Below, piece by piece: positions 3,672 through 6,608 of a DNA stretch of 6,608 bases. Location: NCBI GenBank assembly GCA_016213425.1, contig JACRAI010000110.1, positions 1 through 6,608 on the forward strand. The letters are read 5' to 3'. Numbering within the stretch: the first letter of the stretch is position 1; every line of letters begins with the position of its first letter. The notes beneath the pieces are model-generated. The model saw only the letters and a list, made by a program, of their open reading frames with translations. It searched no databases and was not told the origin of the DNA. The translations under genes were made by a program, and so were the position numbers. The DNA is from an archaeon (GTDB lineage: Archaea > Nanobdellota > Nanobdellia > Woesearchaeales > ARS49).

Positions 3672-5726
3672 ATGATGGATGTATTATTAATTTTGGTTTT
3701 TGCTATAAGTTTTTTTGCGTTGTTATTCTCTGCATGGCTTGTTTGGGACGTATTAAGAAGAGATACTGGAACTGCAGATATGAAAAAAATTTCTGATCAC
3801 ATAAGAGAAGGTGCAGAAGCTTTCGTTAAAAGACAATACACAACTATAGGTCTTTTATCTCTTTTTGTTACATTAATTATTTTCGGAGTATATCTTTACT
3901 CTGGAAAACCAGAATTGGCTTTCAAAACAGGAGTTGGCTTCCTACTAGGTGCATTCTGTTCTGCGATTGCAGGAATTGTTGGAATGATGACTTCTGTAAG
4001 AGCAAATATAAGAGTAGCATCTGCTGCTAGAAGATCTGTTGGAGAAGCATTAGTTGTTGCGTTAAGAGGCGGAGCAATTTCTGGAGTAATAGTTGTTTCC
4101 CTTTCATTAATAGGAGTTGCAGGACTTTATTACTTGTTTGGTGCTGATCCAAAAACAACTCCATTCATGATAGTTGGTTATGGTTTCGGAGCAAGTTTTG
4201 TAGCATTATTTGCTCAATTAGGCGGAGGAATTTATACTAAAGCAGCAGATGTTGGCGCTGATCTTGTTGGAAAAGTTGAAGCTGGAATTCCTGAAGACGA
4301 CCCTAGAAATCCTGCAGTAATCGCAGACCTTGTAGGTGATAATGTTGGTGATTGCGCAGGTAGAGGTGCAGATCTTTTTGAATCAACTGCCGCAGAAAAT
4401 ATAGGCGCAATGATTTTAGGAGTTGCTTTATATCCTATTTTTGGTATTAATGGAGTTTTGTTTCCACTGGTTGCCAGAGCTTTCGGACTTGTCGCATCAA
4501 TTATAGGAATTTTATCCGTCAGAGGAAAAGAAGATGAAGACCCTATGAAATCATTAAATAGAGGATATTACATTTCAAGCATTCTTGCAGCGCTATTTTT
4601 TGGAGTAGCAGCAAAATGGTTATTAGGCGCCAGCTGGTTATGGTTTTTTAGTGCGGGATTGGTTGGAATTGTTACTGCACAATTTTTTGTTTACATCACT
4701 CAATACTATACAGAATACAAGTATCGACCTGTTAAAGAAATAGCTATAGCAGGACAATCTGGACCTGCAACCACAATAATTTCAGGATTCGCTGTAGGAT
4801 TAGAAAGCACGGCTTTACCAGTTATCGCTATTTCAGCGAGCTTATTTTTCTCTTATTGGCTTGGAAAAAGCAGCGGTTTAGAACATGGAGGCCTTTACGG
4901 TACTGCGATAGCAACTATGGGAATGCTTTCAACAGCAGCATATATTCTAGCTATGGATACTTTCGGTCCAATAACAGATAATGCTGGAGGAATTGTAGAA
5001 ATGAGCAAAGCTCCAGAAGCTGTTAGGAAAAGAACAGATAGATTAGACTCAGTAGGCAATACTACAAAAGCATTAACAAAAGGGTATGCAATAGGTTCTG
5101 CAGCCCTTGCAGCATTTTTGTTATTCTCCGCTTACATGGATGAAGTTTCTCACTTAACTGGAACAGTTTTTCGCGTTGTTGATATAGCAAAAATAGATGT
5201 ATTCATAGGAGCACTTTTAGGTGCAATGTTAATATTTTTGTTTTCAGCGCTAGCTATCAGAGCTGTTGGCAAAACCGCGCAATACATTATTCTAGAAGTA
5301 AGAAGACAATTCAAAAATAAAGGCATCATGACTGGCAAAGTAAAGCCTAATTATGCATCTTGTGTTGATATTACAACTAGAGGAGCATTGAAAAATATGG
5401 TTTTACCAGGAATTGTAGCAGTAGGCTTTCCTGTTGTTGTAGGAGTATTACTAAAAGCAGAAGCTACAGCAGCATTATTAATGGTAGGAACTATATCTGG
5501 AGTTTTAATGGCTTTATTATTAAATAATAGCGGCGGAGCATGGGATAATGCAAAGAAATATGTAGAAACAGGTGCTTATGGAGGAAAAGGAAGCGACACT
5601 CACAAAGCAACAGTCGTTGGTGATACTGTTGGAGATCCTTTCAAAGACACCGCAGGACCATCACTGCACGTGCTTATTAAATTATTGGCAACAGTAACTT
5701 TAGTATTAGCGCCATTATTTATTTAA
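3672..5726 (+). CDS. hppA: Membrane-bound proton-pumping pyrophosphatase, K+-independent type
   Basis: HppA hydrolyses pyrophosphate to two phosphates and uses the energy to move protons across the cell membrane. The protein has 684 residues, within the usual 660-770, and is almost entirely membrane helices (family norm about 16). The catalytic signatures are intact: DVGADLVGKVE (193-203), then DLVGDNVGDCAGRGADLFE (219-237), DTFGPITDNAGGI in the middle, and GGAWDNAKKYVE with GDTVGDPFKDT (650-660), which supply the Asp and Lys residues that bind Mg-pyrophosphate. The stretch GNTTKALTKG has Lys466 and Thr469. Lys in place of Ala at this site is the established mark of K+-independent, proton-pumping enzymes. 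GGAGGGTG at 3657-3664 sits seven bases before the ATG at 3672; the ATG at 3675 is a close alternative. The codons are richer in GC than the flanking genes. The gene ends four bases from the convergent phosphoribosyltransferase gene. Confidence 0.97.
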   Translation: MMDVLLILVFAISFFALLFSAWLVWDVLRRDTGTADMKKISDHIREGAEAFVKRQYTTIGLLSLFVTLIIFGVYLYSGKPELAFKTGVGFLLGAFCSAIAGIVGMMTSVRANIRVASAARRSVGEALVVALRGGAISGVIVVSLSLIGVAGLYYLFGADPKTTPFMIVGYGFGASFVALFAQLGGGIYTKAADVGADLVGKVEAGIPEDDPRNPAVIADLVGDNVGDCAGRGADLFESTAAENIGAMILGVALYPIFGINGVLFPLVARAFGLVASIIGILSVRGKEDEDPMKSLNRGYYISSILAALFFGVAAKWLLGASWLWFFSAGLVGIVTAQFFVYITQYYTEYKYRPVKEIAIAGQSGPATTIISGFAVGLESTALPVIAISASLFFSYWLGKSSGLEHGGLYGTAIATMGMLSTAAYILAMDTFGPITDNAGGIVEMSKAPEAVRKRTDRLDSVGNTTKALTKGYAIGSAALAAFLLFSAYMDEVSHLTGTVFRVVDIAKIDVFIGALLGAMLIFLFSALAIRAVGKTAQYIILEVRRQFKNKGIMTGKVKPNYASCVDITTRGALKNMVLPGIVAVGFPVVVGVLLKAEATAALLMVGTISGVLMALLLNNSGGAWDNAKKYVETGAYGGKGSDTHKATVVGDTVGDPFKDTAGPSLHVLIKLLATVTLVLAPLFI

Positions 5727-5730
5727 GAAT

Positions 5731-6294
5731 TTACTCTAATAATTTTTTTATTTCTTTTCCTTTATATTTTTCTATTTCTTCAAGACTTAAACCTTCTAAT
5801 TCGTGAGGAAAATAAATCCATTTATCTGTTTCATGAATAAAATAATCCGGCCTGGTTTCTGTGCAATTTCTTTCAGGTTTGAAATAAACAGTTGCTATTC
5901 TTGTATCATAAGGCATGTTTAATCTCAATCTTTTTTCTAAAGTTTCCAGCACAGCCTTCATTGTTAATCCTGTATCAAAAACATCGTCAACAATTAATAG
6001 TTTGTCATTACTGTTCAAATTTTCTGTTACATAATCTAAACCGTAAACTTTTATTTCTTTAGCTTTCTCATCAATTCCTTCATATGCATGAGTTCTTATT
6101 GGAATATGATCTGTTTTCACTCCTTTATATTTGAAGAATTCTTGAACCGCAATTCCTACAGGAGTCCCTCCACGCCATAACGCTAATAAAAAATCAGGTT
6201 CGAAACCAGAATCAAGAACTTGCCTGGCCAATCTGTAAGAATCATCCTGCAATGATTGAGGTGTAATGAATAACTTTTGAATCTCGTTTGCCAT
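5731..6294 (-). CDS. Purine-type phosphoribosyltransferase (hypoxanthine/guanine-like)
   Basis: The gene encodes 187 residues with the type I phosphoribosyltransferase fold. Visible elements are WRGGTPVGIAVQEFF (residues 40-54, the pyrophosphate-binding loop), the PRPP motif LLIVDDVFDTGLTM (99-112, with the Asp103-Asp104 pair and the DTG loop), and a C-terminal hood ending ETDKWIYFPHELEG (155-168), where Trp159 probably helps hold the base. The enzyme would join a purine base and PRPP to give a nucleotide plus pyrophosphate, in the cytosol. The WI-x-FP-x-E ending is what I recall from archaeal hypoxanthine phosphoribosyltransferase-like proteins (COG2236 type), but xanthine or guanine as substrate, or a regulatory role, cannot be excluded. 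No Shine-Dalgarno sequence is seen, and a TATA box 24 bases before the ATG suggests a leaderless transcript. Confidence 0.85.
   Translation of the reverse strand: MANEIQKLFITPQSLQDDSYRLARQVLDSGFEPDFLLALWRGGTPVGIAVQEFFKYKGVKTDHIPIRTHAYEGIDEKAKEIKVYGLDYVTENLNSNDKLLIVDDVFDTGLTMKAVLETLEKRLRLNMPYDTRIATVYFKPERNCTETRPDYFIHETDKWIYFPHELEGLSLEEIEKYKGKEIKKLLE
5743..5749 (+). terminator. Possible T-run terminator of hppA inside the opposite gene
   Basis: Seven T residues begin 17 bases after the hppA stop codon, with further short T runs up to about 5775. They lie within the 3' end of the convergent phosphoribosyltransferase gene, where the other strand codes for a lysine-rich tail. The hppA transcript probably ends here and so overlaps the opposing mRNA. 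Confidence 0.4.
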
Positions 6295-6313
6295 AAAATT
6301 GATAAATATTAGT

Positions 6314-6322
6314 TATTTATAA
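6314..6322 (-). promoter_or_regulatory. TATA box of the phosphoribosyltransferase gene
   Basis: On the minus strand this is TTATAAATA, centred 24 bases before the ATG at 6294. That distance places the transcription start at or next to the start codon, in keeping with the absence of a ribosome-binding site. Confidence 0.55.
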
Positions 6323-6406
6323 GATTTTCTCAAAAAAATATTCTAAACAATGCATCTTTTATTGGCCAGTCTTCACAATCAATTCTGAAACTTAAAAAAA
6401 GAAAGA

Positions 6407-6421
6407 TTTATATTGTTTAAA
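6407..6421 (+). promoter_or_regulatory. TATA region of the right-edge antitoxin-like gene
   Basis: Two overlapping candidates exist: TTTATATT at 6407-6414 would start RNA near 6436, giving a 10-base leader, and TTTAAA at 6416-6421 would start it at about 6445, giving a leaderless mRNA from the ATG at 6446. The sequence does not decide between them. The rest of the divergent gap (6323-6406) holds nothing I can name. Confidence 0.45.
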
Positions 6422-6445
6422 TGAAATCTTTAATTGTTGATAAAA

Positions 6446-6608
6446 ATGAATAATAGTGCAACTTTAGACAATGTGTATAAAGAACTTAAATTTATTAGGC
6501 AAAATATGGTATCAAAAGAGGAGTTTAATAGTATGTTAGAAACTTTTGAAGTTATTCATAATCCTCAAACTATGAAACAGATTCAAGAAAGTGAAAAAGA
6601 TATTAAAA
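6446..6608 (+). CDS. RelB-like antitoxin-type protein, 3'-partial
   Basis: The frame is open from the ATG at 6446 to the right edge, 54 codons, so the C-terminus is missing. The sequence begins MNNSATLDNVYKELKFIRQN and continues MVSKEEFNSMLETFEVIHNPQTMKQIQESEKDIK. This is charged and helical, and the order (KELKxIxxNM, SKEEFxSxLETxEV, NPxTMxQIxxSxKDIK) matches what I remember of small archaeal antitoxins that precede RelE/ParE-type toxins, where the last helix binds the toxin. The expected continuation and any toxin gene lie beyond the window, so the role is inferred. There is no ribosome-binding site; the TATA position allows a leaderless or very short leader. It is divergent from the phosphoribosyltransferase gene. 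Confidence 0.6.
   Translation, partial: MNNSATLDNVYKELKFIRQNMVSKEEFNSMLETFEVIHNPQTMKQIQESEKDIK

Noticed and set aside
5150..5338. 62-codon minus-strand open frame
   Set aside because: It is antisense within hppA, whose frame is certain.
6421..6453. Ten-codon upstream frame (MKSLIVDKNE) overlapping the start of the antitoxin-like gene
   Set aside because: The TATA candidates place the transcription start after its ATG, so it is probably not transcribed. It would be of interest as a regulatory leader only if start mapping showed an earlier start.

Overview
The window reads as a piece of a small, AT-rich archaeal chromosome, most likely from the DPANN group (Woesearchaeota or Pacearchaeota-like). 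The evidence is archaeal rather than bacterial gene starts (TTTAAA or TTTATATA boxes about 24-28 bases before start codons, several consistent with leaderless mRNAs), a tRNA without an encoded CCA tail, tight packing, and protein types I associate with DPANN genomes. The lineage is an inference from family resemblance, since no search was run.

Left third (1-1323): the C-terminal part of a winged-helix regulator enters from the left edge. It is followed by a disordered stretch. A minus-strand reading frame (337-888) has coding character but no usable start for its first 59 codons, and two short plus-strand protein-like pieces (865-996 and 993-1055) lie in different frames. I read this as gene debris, possibly the edge of an old rearrangement. 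Next comes a small one-helix membrane protein (1073-1285, minus).

Middle (1324-3108): a two-gene minus-strand operon encodes a winged-helix/MNT-type nucleotidyltransferase and a HEPN-fold partner, overlapping by 8 bases. It has the layout of an MNT-HEPN toxin-antitoxin pair, but the HEPN protein has Tyr where the catalytic His of the RNase motif should be. The operon is divergent from tRNA-Val(GAC), and the two TATA boxes are 17 bases apart. After the tRNA comes a short GNAT-type acetyltransferase-like gene that appears to lack the central part of the fold. A 217-base gap between convergent genes holds two overlapping inverted repeats.

Right half (3109-6608): a DoxX-family membrane protein (minus) is divergent from hppA, a complete membrane-bound proton-pumping pyrophosphatase with the K+-independent signature. 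hppA is convergent, with a 4-base gap, to a purine-type phosphoribosyltransferase (minus). That enzyme class releases pyrophosphate when it makes a nucleotide, and HppA hydrolyses pyrophosphate to pump protons, so the pair may share a metabolic logic of salvage and energy recovery. Divergent from the phosphoribosyltransferase, a gene resembling archaeal RelB-like antitoxins starts and runs off the right edge.

I see no CRISPR array, intact insertion sequence or clear new defence system. The points most worth following are the His-less HEPN partner of the nucleotidyltransferase, the internally shortened acetyltransferase, the paired inverted repeats at 2923-3018, and the broken region at 337-1060.
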